61,345 nucleotides of DNA from the IMG/VR virus record IMGVR_UViG_3300036861_000887, positions 1-61,345 of that record; one strand, written 5' to 3'. The DNA comes from a virus. Made by a program: the position numbers and the translations under genes. Below are positions 34,944-42,119 of the stretch, piece after piece (position 1 is the stretch's first letter; the number at the start of each line of letters is the position of its first letter). The notes under the pieces are model-generated. The model saw only the letters and a list, made by a program, of their open reading frames with translations. It ran no database searches and was not told where the DNA came from.

Positions 34944-35174
34944 CTACTCCCCATGCACCAAAGAGTCGATACACACCCCCAGCACCTCCGCAATAGCCGC
35001 AATCGTCCAGACACTGGGATTGACCGCTTTTCCCGCGCAAATACGCTGTAAGGCACTCTCCGCAATATGGCTACGTTTCGCTAACTCATAGACCGTCACG
35101 TGTTCGCGCTGAAGTAGCGTCAGAATCCGCACAGCCAGCAGGGCGTTGTCCTTTTCGATGATGGCCACCTCCAT
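34944..35174 (-). CDS. HTH regulator (Cro/CI-like, XRE type)
   Basis: 76 residues. Contains an XRE helix-turn-helix: VTVYELAKRSHIAESALQRI then PSVWTIAAIAEVLGV. Cro-sized, with no dimerisation or protease-sensitive C-terminal domain. Start ATG 35174 lies six bases after AAGGAG. It is divergent from the early operon promoter and surrounded by palindromes sharing CACCTCAA (35182-35291), its probable operators. Likely a lysis/lysogeny or early/late switch protein. Confidence 0.8.
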   Translation of the reverse strand: MEVAIIEKDNALLAVRILTLLQREHVTVYELAKRSHIAESALQRICAGKAVNPSVWTIAAIAEVLGVCIDSLVHGE

Positions 35175-35181
35175 ATGCATC

Positions 35182-35291
35182 TCCTTTGAGGTGTTCAAAG
35201 AGAACATACGTACTAATATATATAGGAATAATAATTTATGCCACCTCAAAATTTATTTTGAATACCACTTGACGACACCTCAATTGAGGGG
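35182..35291. promoter_or_regulatory. Three operator-like palindromes sharing CACCTCAA
   Basis: CTTTGA-GGTGT-TCAAAG (35183 region), TCAAAAT-TT-ATTTTGA (about 35245-35262) and CCTCAATTGAGG (35278-35289). The last lies between -35 and -10 of the early promoter; the first is next to the regulator SD. All contain CACCTCAA on one strand. Confidence 0.6.
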
Positions 35292-35297
35292 TATATT
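35269..35297 (+). promoter_or_regulatory. Strong early rightward promoter
   Basis: TTGACG, 17 bp, TATATT. The spacer holds the palindrome CCTCAATTGAGG, so a repressor bound there would block polymerase. Confidence 0.75.
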
Positions 35298-35462
35298 ATC
35301 ACTGGTAACAGGATGGCACAACGGAAGAGCCGAAGCGGAGAGTAAAGCTGGAACGTTACCAGCGGTACGCGAGGCAGGGACGCAATAACCCCGCAACCTG
35401 AGCAGAGGGGGTAAGAAGCGAAAGACCCACTCTGGTGCTCGCGCCTCACACGGGGAGGTTCA
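35298..35462 (+). other. Structured 5' leader of the early operon
   Basis: No gene of note in about 165 nt. Pairing arms: CTGGTAAC (35302-35309) with GTTACCAG (35355-35362), and CGCGAG (35368-35373) with CTCGCG (35438-35443), plus smaller GGG/CCC helices. Purine-rich GNRA-like loops. A short frame from ATG 35463 (GGGGAGG nearby) runs in phase into the first gene. Confidence 0.5.
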
Positions 35463-35516
35463 ATGAAAGACAACCAATTGAAGCGTATGAACACCGCCCC
35501 ACAAGGAGACACGACC

Positions 35517-35639
35517 ATGTACCGCATGCAGGCCCGACGACAGCAGCAGGAGCGCCTCAGCTATGTGCTCCTCACCGCCGCACTGATCATTCCGTTGGGA
35601 ATCATTGGATGGGTCATTATGATGGCATTACAGGGCTAA
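35517..35639 (+). CDS. Tiny membrane protein, first early gene
   Basis: 40 residues from MYRMQARRQQQERLSYVLL with one membrane helix (LTAALIIPLGIIGWVIMMAL). AAGGAG eight bases upstream at 35517; an in-phase ATG at 35463 would add 18 residues and has a close SD too. Could act at the host membrane early in infection; unproven. Confidence 0.5.
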   Translation: MYRMQARRQQQERLSYVLLTAALIIPLGIIGWVIMMALQG

Positions 35640-35663
35640 CACACCCCACACAGGAGCACGACC

Positions 35664-35879
35664 ATGGCAAAGCGCATTCTCACCAAAGGCAGCCGCGTGG
35701 CGATCATTGGCCAACTCTCCGGCCGCTGGACGGTGTATGTTGGCTATCAGGGCTCGCAGCACATTCCTGGGGAAGAAACGATCCCCGGCCGCTGGTTCAA
35801 GGGCTACAAGGATTGTAGCGCCACGTTTGCGACGGAAAAGACCGCGCTGAAGAAAGCGCAGGAGTTTCTGACCCACTGA
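35664..35879 (+). CDS. Small early protein
   Basis: 71 residues, basic, beta-rich start RVAIIGQLSGRWTVYVGYQG then Lys-rich helix. AGGAG before the ATG. Compact SH3-like pattern possible; no family assigned. Confidence 0.6.
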   Translation: MAKRILTKGSRVAIIGQLSGRWTVYVGYQGSQHIPGEETIPGRWFKGYKDCSATFATEKTALKKAQEFLTH

Positions 35880-35890
35880 GGGAGCCGTAC

Positions 35891-36067
35891 ATGAAGTATC
35901 GCGACCAGGCCATCAATGTCGTCTACGGCTGGGAGACCAACTACAAGAAATCCCTAACCGACGTGGACAGGGAGGGATTGGTGAGTATGATTGCGTACGC
36001 CCTGCGCAAAGCGGCATACTTTGCCCAAAAACCACAGGCGGAACCCGTTATCCACCCGGATGCCTAG
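35891..36067 (+). CDS. Very small early protein
   Basis: 58 residues from MKYRDQAINVVYGWETNYKK, helical. Starts 11 nt after the upstream stop with GGAG. No recognised motif. Confidence 0.5.
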   Translation: MKYRDQAINVVYGWETNYKKSLTDVDREGLVSMIAYALRKAAYFAQKPQAEPVIHPDA

Positions 36068-36088
36068 CCGCACGCACAGGAGCACAGG

Positions 36089-36244
36089 ATGTGGCAATTG
36101 TGGATCGTCTGTCACAATGGGCGGTACATTGCCAATATCGCCCCCACGCTCCAGCCACTGCTTCAGGAGGGGCAGGAGATGCTGGTCAAGTTTAGTGGAG
36201 GATATTCCAGCCTACAGTACGTCTGTATCGAAAAACTCTGGTAG
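36089..36244 (+). CDS. Very small early protein
   Basis: 51 residues from MWQLWIVCHNGRYIANIAP; alpha/beta. AGGAG about 5-10 nt upstream. Unknown. Confidence 0.48.
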   Translation: MWQLWIVCHNGRYIANIAPTLQPLLQEGQEMLVKFSGGYSSLQYVCIEKLW

Positions 36245-36254
36245 GGAGAGTCTC

Positions 36255-36518
36255 ATGGACCGCAACTTCAATGCACACCTCGCACTACAGGCGCACCGCG
36301 AGACATTACGACTCTACCGCGCCCTCTATGCGGCCGCTGAAATCGCCTGGAAACACTGGTATGAGTTTGGGCCAGAGCATGGGTTTGGCGAATGTATGGA
36401 CCGAATCGAGCGGGAATTAGCGGCGCTCGGAGCATTGACCGAGCAGAAGTTTGACAAAAAACAGGTCTTTGACATGCTTGGGCGCATGTTTGACGAGGAG
36501 AGGAAGCCCAGAAAGTGA
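36255..36518 (+). CDS. Small helical early protein
   Basis: 87 residues, long helices with an acidic surface (ECMDRIERELAALGALTEQK). Start ATG 36255 with GGGAGAG upstream. Could bind a host protein; no family recognised. Confidence 0.55.
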   Translation: MDRNFNAHLALQAHRETLRLYRALYAAAEIAWKHWYEFGPEHGFGECMDRIERELAALGALTEQKFDKKQVFDMLGRMFDEERKPRK

Positions 36519-36524
36519 GGGGAT

Positions 36525-36743
36525 ATGTCCAACACCATCAAGCTCATGGCCCGCGTCAATGGCGAGGAGTATACGCAAATTGTGGAGGTGGAGGAATCAA
36601 CCACAGAGAGTGATTGCGACGATCTGGCCGAAGAGTTTTACTGGCACATTGCGCACATGGAAAATAACGATGGGTATCAATGGGAGGAAGTCCCCGATGG
36701 CGCAGCAGCGGTATCACCCCTGCGAGAACCGCCACGGCTGTGA
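36525..36743 (+). CDS. Small acidic early protein
   Basis: 72 residues, first half beta (IKLMARVNGEEYTQIVEVEE), strongly acidic; small acidic early proteins often mimic DNA or bind host factors, but nothing specific supports that here. Overlaps the next gene by 47 nt. Confidence 0.55.
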   Translation: MSNTIKLMARVNGEEYTQIVEVEESTTESDCDDLAEEFYWHIAHMENNDGYQWEEVPDGAAAVSPLREPPRL

Positions 36744-36885
36744 GCGCCTGGTCGCGCAGGGCACGGAGTACTGCTGTCTGCCCTGTCGCTTGGCGGCAGA
36801 AGGCGGCTACGAGATCCACGAGGGCGGGATCCTTGGGCATTCTGAGGGATGTGACACACGGCAAAAGCTGAGAAGGATGGAGTAA
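36697..36885 (+). CDS. Small Cys-rich early protein
   Basis: 62 residues with HPCENRHGCERL, EYCCLPC and HSEGCDTR, consistent with a zinc site. Start 36697 has GGAGG upstream inside the previous gene. Unknown family. Confidence 0.55.
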   Translation: MAQQRYHPCENRHGCERLVAQGTEYCCLPCRLAAEGGYEIHEGGILGHSEGCDTRQKLRRME

Positions 36886-37074
36886 ATGGCCACACTGAAC
36901 ATGGACGAAAACGACATCGTTGCCACCTTGGCCGACCTCGGACTGACCGGACAGGCCAGGTTGCACGGCATCATCCTGTCTACACGGCAAGAGAACGATG
37001 CCGAGTGGATGTTTGCTGGCTCCGTTGCCGATGAGCAAGAAGCGCAACGGACAATTGATGCCTACTTTGCCTAA
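36886..37074 (+). CDS. Small early protein
   Basis: 62 residues, helix-strand-helix (NDIVATLADLGLTGQARLHG ...). Abuts the previous stop. Good AAGGATGG upstream. Unknown. Confidence 0.52.
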   Translation: MATLNMDENDIVATLADLGLTGQARLHGIILSTRQENDAEWMFAGSVADEQEAQRTIDAYFA

Positions 37075-37081
37075 ACGACAC

Positions 37082-37120
37082 CCCGCGCCGCCGATTCCTG
37101 CCACAGAGTGACGGCGCGGG
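37082..37120 (+). repeat. GC hairpin before a ribosome binding site
   Basis: CCCGCGCCG / CGGCGCGGG, 9-bp perfect arms, 21-nt loop, ahead of the SD of the gene at 37157. One of several such elements in this operon. Confidence 0.6.
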
Positions 37121-37156
37121 AGGAATCCCTTTCCCCACACAAGGAATGGAGCGCAC

Positions 37157-37381
37157 ATGACTGTACCACAGACCGAGCCACACGACAAGCACCGCGTGCG
37201 GCGTCCTGGGATGTCCAGAGGCTGGAGAGCGCGGCAGATGAGTCCTGAGGCGTTGGCGAAAGACATCGCAGAGTCCATCATGTTGGACAGCGTGTATGGC
37301 CAGCCGGTACGCACACCGGACGCATTTACCACCTGTCCCGAAACGGTAGCCCTCGTCGCGGCCCTGCTGGCTGCGGCCTAA
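37157..37381 (+). CDS. Small basic early protein
   Basis: 74 residues. Arg/Lys-rich N-terminus (KHRVRRPGMSRGWRARQM) and a helical C-terminus (SPEALAKDIAESIMLDSVYG). Possible nucleic-acid binder. Separate SD after the hairpin. Confidence 0.55.
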   Translation: MTVPQTEPHDKHRVRRPGMSRGWRARQMSPEALAKDIAESIMLDSVYGQPVRTPDAFTTCPETVALVAALLAAA

Positions 37382-37388
37382 CCCCCAC

Positions 37389-37408
37389 GGGGCGGGACAT
37401 CCCGCCCC
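37389..37408 (+). repeat. Intercistronic hairpin-SD element, copy 1
   Basis: GGGGCGGG-ACAT-CCCGCCCC, followed 4 nt later by AAGGAG and the next gene's GTG. Confidence 0.65.
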
Positions 37409-37424
37409 ACAAGGAGACCTAACC

Positions 37425-37604
37425 GTGGCACACGACACAGACGCCTATGCGTACCACGGCTACATGGTGCGCGAGGCAGACACCGCTCCCGACGAGATCC
37501 GTCTCTGGTACGCCACCCCACTGGATCGCGACGAAGAGCTCTATGGGCCATGTGAAAGCCCCGCAGACGTCGAGACATGGATTGACGAGAAGCAGACTGA
37601 GTAA
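37425..37604 (+). CDS. Very small acidic early protein, GTG start
   Basis: 59 residues (MAHDTDAYAYHGYMVREADT), acidic. GTG at 37425 is placed 8-9 nt after AAGGAG; no ATG nearby fits. Unknown. Confidence 0.52.
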   Translation: MAHDTDAYAYHGYMVREADTAPDEIRLWYATPLDRDEELYGPCESPADVETWIDEKQTE

Positions 37605-37614
37605 TCACCAGACC

Positions 37615-37632
37615 GGGCGGGCCATCCCGCCC
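37615..37632 (+). repeat. Intercistronic hairpin-SD element, copy 2
   Basis: GGGCGGG-CCAT-CCCGCCC, then AAGGAG and the ATG at 37650. Confidence 0.65.
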
Positions 37633-37649
37633 TCAGAAGGAGCACACAC

Positions 37650-37904
37650 ATGGACGCAGCAGCACGGCAGCAGATACGACAGGCCCAAGACGAACACGAA
37701 GCGCTCTACGATGCCCTCCAGGCCACGCTGTCCGCCGCCGAGTGGCAGGCCCTCATCGCCTTCAACACCTATTGCGCACACAAATGCGGCCTCCGCCTCG
37801 ACCTGTATCGACGCGACACAGGCACCCCAGCCTATCGATTTCGCCCAATGACCCCGGCAGAAATCCAGGACTGGGCGGAAGGTCGCGTCGAGGATCAACT
37901 CTAA
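37650..37904 (+). CDS. Small early helical protein
   Basis: 84 residues, helical (ARQQIRQAQDEHEALYDALQ) with YCAHKCGLRLDLY in the middle. AAGGAG upstream. No family recognised. Confidence 0.55.
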   Translation: MDAAARQQIRQAQDEHEALYDALQATLSAAEWQALIAFNTYCAHKCGLRLDLYRRDTGTPAYRFRPMTPAEIQDWAEGRVEDQL

Positions 37905-37916
37905 CCACCCCGCACC

Positions 37917-37934
37917 GGGCGGGCCGCCCCGCCC
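37917..37934 (+). repeat. Intercistronic hairpin-SD element, copy 3
   Basis: GGGCGGG-CCGC-CCCGCCC, then AAGGAG and ATG at 37952. Confidence 0.65.
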
Positions 37935-37951
37935 CACAAGGAGCCCTGACC

Positions 37952-38155
37952 ATGTCCCCTGAGACGGTGTACCGCACGGCCACCCGCCACTTCACCGTGG
38001 TGGAGGCCCATCCCTATCATCAGCGGCTGGCGCCCCCGACCCGGGGCCTCACCAATCCGACCCTACCGCCCGACGACAGCGGGGTGTACCGGCGCGCCTA
38101 TGACCCGCAGTGCCCACGGTGTCGCGCCGAGAGGAGCCACAACCATGGCCACTGA
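37952..38155 (+). CDS. Small early protein with CPRC motif
   Basis: 67 residues; beta/loop-rich, ending with CPRCRAERSHNHGH, a possible metal ligand cluster. Overlaps the next gene by 11 nt. Confidence 0.52.
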   Translation: MSPETVYRTATRHFTVVEAHPYHQRLAPPTRGLTNPTLPPDDSGVYRRAYDPQCPRCRAERSHNHGH

Positions 38156-38444
38156 CGTGATCAAGGAAGTCTATTGGGACGTGATAGCCACCAACCGCGA
38201 CCGTTGTTTTACCGGCGGCGACTATGACTATGGACGGACCTTGTACCGGAACATTGAGACCGGACTGATTGAAGCAGAGCGGCACTGGACAAGTGCGGAC
38301 TTCGAGTACTGCCCTGTCTACGGCGGGTTTGGCTGTTCCCATGGCTACCTGGATGCCGAATGCCATGTGGCCCTGTGGGAGACAATCGACAGTCTCCACG
38401 TGCTCTTTACCGTCGAGATGCTCCCGACCACCAGAAAGGACTAA
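38145..38444 (+). CDS. Small early protein
   Basis: 99 residues from MATDVIKEVYWDVIATNRDR. Acidic, several Cys/His (ADFEYCPVYGGFGCSHGY). GAGGAG 6-10 nt upstream. Unknown. Confidence 0.55.
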   Translation: MATDVIKEVYWDVIATNRDRCFTGGDYDYGRTLYRNIETGLIEAERHWTSADFEYCPVYGGFGCSHGYLDAECHVALWETIDSLHVLFTVEMLPTTRKD

Positions 38445-38447
38445 CCC

Positions 38448-38687
38448 ATGACCACGCTCACGACCGACGATCCAGAGTCCCTCCTGTTACGCGCCCTGCA
38501 CGTCACGCAGCAAGCGCACATCAACGCCCTTCTGGTCCTGAATATGCGCTACTACGCCGCCCTACAACGCCTCGCGGTGGTGCACACGCCCCGGGGCTGG
38601 CGGTGTAGCCTATGTCACAGGACCGGCCTGACGGCGGCCCTGCTCACGCATTGCGGGAGCTGCCTGCTGGTCGCCCCATCCGCCTAA
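38448..38687 (+). CDS. Small zinc-ribbon-like early protein, last gene of the operon
   Basis: 79 residues. Helical N-terminal half, then CSLCHRTG and CGSCLLV, two Cys pairs typical of a zinc ribbon. Precedes a convergent hairpin terminator. Confidence 0.58.
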   Translation: MTTLTTDDPESLLLRALHVTQQAHINALLVLNMRYYAALQRLAVVHTPRGWRCSLCHRTGLTAALLTHCGSCLLVAPSA

Positions 38688-38695
38688 CCGCCTCT

Positions 38696-38717
38696 GGGCA
38701 CTCCCCACAGAGTGCCC
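38696..38717. terminator. Convergent hairpin between opposing operons
   Basis: GGGCACTC-CCCACA-GAGTGCCC, 8-bp perfect stem, between the plus gene ending 38687 and the minus gene ending 38717. No long T-run, so strength is uncertain. Confidence 0.55.
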
Positions 38718-38944
38718 TAGAAATACCAGCAGTCTTTCAGCTGCCCCGACCCCCGGCAGTTGGGACACTGCTGGATGTCCCCATCATACGGCCCATTGAT
38801 ATAATCATCACTGTCCCAATTGACCCCTACAATCCCCCAGCCCTCGCCCCCGCAGGTCCAGCAGGACGTGTCGCAGAGCGGACACCCTTCCTGTTGACAC
38901 CCACAGCGGTCCTCCTCCTCGCGCTCGTCCACTGGCTCAGCCAT
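38717..38944 (-). CDS. Small DnaJ-type zinc finger protein
   Basis: 75 residues, acidic start then CGCQQEGCPLCDTSCWTCGG and CPNCRGSGQL: CxxC/CxxCxG-like knuckles as in DnaJ central domains and phage zinc proteins. GGAGGG six nt before ATG 38944. Likely binds a protein or nucleic acid partner. Confidence 0.6.
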   Translation of the reverse strand: MAEPVDEREEEDRCGCQQEGCPLCDTSCWTCGGEGWGIVGVNWDSDDYINGPYDGDIQQCPNCRGSGQLKDCWYF

Positions 38945-39158
38945 CTTGGTCCCTCCGCGTACCCGCCTCCACGGCCACGCGCGGGAGGAACGGGTCGCCC
39001 TCCCGCTGCCGCCGCATCCCCCCACACCACTCCGGACTGGCACAGTGCCAATAATCCGCAGACCGGCAGTCCGGACAATACAGCCCCGCCGGACAGTCGC
39101 GGACTGGCGCATCCGCCGCCGGCACCGGCTCCAAATAGTCCCAGGGTTCCCGTGTCAT
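38937..39158 (-). CDS. Small Cys-rich protein
   Basis: 73 residues with CPAGLYCPDCRSADYWHC and WCGG, a likely zinc ribbon. Overlaps the next gene by 8 nt. GGAGG upstream. The 118 bp upstream (39159-39276) hold no feature I can support. Confidence 0.58.
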   Translation of the reverse strand: MTREPWDYLEPVPAADAPVRDCPAGLYCPDCRSADYWHCASPEWCGGMRRQREGDPFLPRVAVEAGTRRDQDG

Positions 39159-39276
39159 GTCAAAACCTCCAGTGTGCCATTCTACCCACCCAGCAGCCTC
39201 ACCAAGCCACGCTGCCTATATCCCCACGCTTTTCACCCGTTCTCGCAGCCGTGGCCCCCTCTCGTTCGCCGTTGCG

Positions 39277-39492
39277 CTATTCCTGTGGCTCTTCTCGCAC
39301 CACCCCCGCACAATGCGGCAAACTGGGATGCGGATGCAGCATGTCATGCACACGCACCCAGAACCCACAGTACCCGCACTCCCGCTCCAGGACACGCTTG
39401 AGCAGCCGCGTGGCTGCCGGGAGCGGCAGGCCCACGACGCGCGCCAGCACCTCGCAGACCGGGCAGCCGAGGGGTGGGTAGGTGGCGAGCAT
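39277..39492 (-). CDS. Small zinc-binding-type protein
   Basis: 71 residues from MLATYPPLGCPVCEVLARVV, with CPVC and ECGYCGFW knuckles. ATG 39492 overlaps the previous TGA (TGATG) and has GGAGGG upstream. Family unknown. Confidence 0.58.
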   Translation of the reverse strand: MLATYPPLGCPVCEVLARVVGLPLPAATRLLKRVLERECGYCGFWVRVHDMLHPHPSLPHCAGVVREEPQE

Positions 39493-39665
39493 CAGCGCAC
39501 CCTCCCCTTCTTCTTCCGCACCGGCGCCTCCCCGGCGGGCAGTGCTGGCACCACGAGCACGGGTTGCTCCTCTTCCAGTCCACACACGGTACAGCGAGCC
39601 GCGTACAGGCTGCGCGAAAAGTACGCGGTAATGAGGTGCCAGTCGCAGACATGGGGCTCGCTCAT
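39492..39665 (-). CDS. Very small zinc-binding-type protein
   Basis: 57 residues from MSEPHVCDWHLITAYFSRSL, with CDWH and CTVCGLEEE and a basic tail KKKGRVR. CxxH/CxxC ligands. Chain-coupled with neighbours (TGATG after, ATGA before). Confidence 0.55.
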   Translation of the reverse strand: MSEPHVCDWHLITAYFSRSLYAARCTVCGLEEEQPVLVVPALPAGEAPVRKKKGRVR

Positions 39666-40006
39666 GGCTGCTGCCCCTCCAGTGGCTCATACGTCGCATA
39701 CAGCCGCCGCACCTCCGCGAGCACCTCGGGCAACATGTCATGGCACAGGCAGTAGAACACCGCATTGGCCTGACTCGTGCGCCCATTGCCCGTGATCGCC
39801 ACCCACACGGCTTCCTCAGCGGGGTCTTTGCCTTCCTCGAGTTGAATGACCCCATGCACGGTCGCCCCCGGGGACCTGCGGACACAATCGGCAAAGTACT
39901 GCACCGGGTCCTGATCGTCGGGGAACGCCGCCCAGGCGACCGGGGCGGACGTGGCCGCGGCCGTCAGGCCCTCCAGGGAGGCTAGCAGATCACGGGAGAG
40001 CGGCAT
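39662..40006 (-). CDS. Hypothetical protein in the replication operon
   Basis: 114 residues from MPLSRDLLASLEGLTAAATS. Alpha/beta with AVWVAITGNGRTSQANAV. ATG 40006 has GGAGG six nt upstream. No known family. Confidence 0.55.
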   Translation of the reverse strand: MPLSRDLLASLEGLTAAATSAPVAWAAFPDDQDPVQYFADCVRRSPGATVHGVIQLEEGKDPAEEAVWVAITGNGRTSQANAVFYCLCHDMLPEVLAEVRRLYATYEPLEGQQP

Positions 40007-40208
40007 GAGAGTCCTCCGTCGGAAAGAGCCCTGGCGCGTCCGCGAGCGCCACCGCCTGGAGCGTCGTGACAATGTCCTGTTGCAGGCTGATGCGCGCGTC
40101 CGCATCCCGTTGCAGGAGTACGCCCTGGCGAACGTAGTGGGCATACACCCGCTCCATCCGCTCCAACTGATTCTGGGCTTCGGTAATCTGTTGGGCAATG
40201 GTGCTCAT
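39990..40208 (-). CDS. Small coiled-coil protein
   Basis: 72 residues from MSTIAQQITEAQNQLERMER; a coiled coil with QRDADARISLQQDI. GGGAGG five nt before ATG 40208. The same frame is open further up to 40328 and holds CVGCG, so a longer form with a Cys-rich N-terminus is possible but has no SD. Upstream 40209-40373 otherwise shows nothing clear. Confidence 0.55.
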   Translation of the reverse strand: MSTIAQQITEAQNQLERMERVYAHYVRQGVLLQRDADARISLQQDIVTTLQAVALADAPGLFPTEDSHAALP

Positions 40209-40373
40209 ACGAACCTCCCTTGGGTTATTGCTGCCGGAATCCTGGCCACAGCCAACACACCACACGACTGAGCCGTGCTGCAAGACTGGGCGCCCATGCA
40301 AACACTTCCGCAAGAAACCACACCACAACTCGTTTTGTCCGCACGCCCCAGCCCATTGGTGGCAATAGATGCA

Positions 40374-42107
40374 TTAGTCGGCAACTCCTTCAGCCCCTTC
40401 TGGGCCAAATTCGTTGTACCGTCCACAGCTTTTCTCTAGCCATAAATCAATCTTCCCCGGATGACCAATCTCTCGATACCGCACTTTTTGCACATGCAAC
40501 TCAACGTGACCGTCTCCCGCCTCAACATCCCGCCAGAGGGTTAAGCAGTTATCCGCTTTATTCCGCCAATGGGAACTACCAGAAATGTCATAGGGGCTTG
40601 GTGGAGGGTATTGCCCTGCATACGCACCGGAGACCGCCTTTGTCATCTTGGTCGGATGCACCACAATCCAGACATGCACCCCGTGAATACGGGCAAACCG
40701 CCGAATCTGTGTCAGGGTTTGGGAGATGTATTCTGTTTCGGTCATATGCGAGGGACGACTGTGCTCAATCTCATTCCACGGATCAATAATGAGCCCCTTA
40801 ATGCCCATGCGATAGACCTGGACCTTGGCAAGATCGAGCAACGCGCCAATGGTCGGGGCTTCGTCCTCTGGAAGCAGAAAGCAGAAGCTCGCGTTGAGCC
40901 AGTCCATAGCCTGTTCCATCTGCTGGGGAGGCATCCGGACCGCCGCACCATCAAATGGTTGGCCAGTCTGTTGCTCCATCAGGAGCGCCGCATAGCGTTC
41001 GAGCGGATATTGTTCCGGGGTAAACACCGCAAAACGCCAGCCGTGCGAGGCCGCGAGATTGATCATCATGGCACTCACAAACTGACTCTTCCCGTGCGAC
41101 GGAATCCCTGTGACAATGGTAAACTCTCCCGCTCGCACGGTGTAATGCTGCGCCACTTTGTGCCATCCTGGAGACGTGCCACGCTGTATCCCCTGATGGT
41201 AGAGTTGGGTAATGCCATTGCGAATCATGTCAATGGTGACAATCCCCTGGACAGGCCAGGGCTCCGCATGCTCGATACATTCCCGCACGATATGTGCGCC
41301 CTGATGCATCAGCACATCGTTGGCATCTTTACATTCACTGGACCACTGCACGGTATAGCAGCGTTCCGGGCCAAGCCTTCGCGCCAGCTCTTGCGCCAGG
41401 CGCTGCCCAGGGAGGTCATTGTCTACGGCCAGGATAATGCGCTTGAGCGGTTTCAGGAGCGCTTCTGCGGAGAGGAGAAAGTCAAATTTGTGCTCATAAT
41501 GCTTTGTGTCTGGCGCTGGCGCACCATCGGGCACTGAGACGACACTCGTATAGCCCGCCACTTCGAGCGACAGCTTGTCGATTTCCCCTTCGCAGATCAG
41601 TACGGTGCTTCCCGCGATATCATCCAACCCGTACAAGATGCGCTCGGCACCGCCAGACATCCGGAAGAACTTGCGCCCATCGCGGTATTTGACATTGACC
41701 ACTTCGCCGTTCCGAAAATAGGGGAACTGGATGGCGGGAACCTCTTGTTCAACCTGAGGCATGTATACCGGGCCGTAGCTGATGCGATTCCGGGCCAGAA
41801 TCTTTTCAGGAATCTCCCGTGTAGCAAACCAGTCAACCACGCGCTGGGGAAGCGCCGTCTGTCGGTAGACTGGTTTGCGAAAAATGAGCGGGGTGGCATA
41901 CGGGTTGGACCGTCGGTCTTCCCCTTTCCCGAGGGTGCCAGACCACTCACAATGCCAGCAATGCCACACGCCTTTATCAAGATTGAGGTTGAGACACGGG
42001 TAGTGTTTTTTCTTGCGGTGAGCCGAACACGCCGGACACACCGTTTTGAATTCGCCCGTGGTATGTCCTTTGGTATCGATGCCAAAATCTGTCCACGTCC
42101 GTTGCAT
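40374..42107 (-). CDS. Primase-helicase (T7 gp4-like)
   Basis: 577 residues. N-terminal zinc-binding region CPAC ... CWHCEWSG; TOPRIM core with LICEGEID and the DND-type ILAVDNDLPG; C-terminal RecA-type helicase with Walker A GIPSHGKS and Walker B GLIIDPWNEIEH, then WIVVHPTKM and GSSHWRNKADNCLT. This order (zinc, TOPRIM, DnaB-like helicase) is that of T7 gp4. Unwinds the fork and makes primers. SD AGGAG six nt upstream; follows the initiator by 12 nt. Confidence 0.92.
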   Translation of the reverse strand: MQRTWTDFGIDTKGHTTGEFKTVCPACSAHRKKKHYPCLNLNLDKGVWHCWHCEWSGTLGKGEDRRSNPYATPLIFRKPVYRQTALPQRVVDWFATREIPEKILARNRISYGPVYMPQVEQEVPAIQFPYFRNGEVVNVKYRDGRKFFRMSGGAERILYGLDDIAGSTVLICEGEIDKLSLEVAGYTSVVSVPDGAPAPDTKHYEHKFDFLLSAEALLKPLKRIILAVDNDLPGQRLAQELARRLGPERCYTVQWSSECKDANDVLMHQGAHIVRECIEHAEPWPVQGIVTIDMIRNGITQLYHQGIQRGTSPGWHKVAQHYTVRAGEFTIVTGIPSHGKSQFVSAMMINLAASHGWRFAVFTPEQYPLERYAALLMEQQTGQPFDGAAVRMPPQQMEQAMDWLNASFCFLLPEDEAPTIGALLDLAKVQVYRMGIKGLIIDPWNEIEHSRPSHMTETEYISQTLTQIRRFARIHGVHVWIVVHPTKMTKAVSGAYAGQYPPPSPYDISGSSHWRNKADNCLTLWRDVEAGDGHVELHVQKVRYREIGHPGKIDLWLEKSCGRYNEFGPEGAEGVAD

Positions 42108-42119
42108 ATCATGCTCCTG

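Noticed and set aside
40222-40372. 49-codon minus-strand frame upstream of the coiled-coil gene
   Set aside because: No SD and overlaps another open frame with Cys pairs; could not choose between them.
40569-41537. Plus-strand 322-codon frame
   Set aside because: Antisense to the primase-helicase with clear Walker and TOPRIM motifs.
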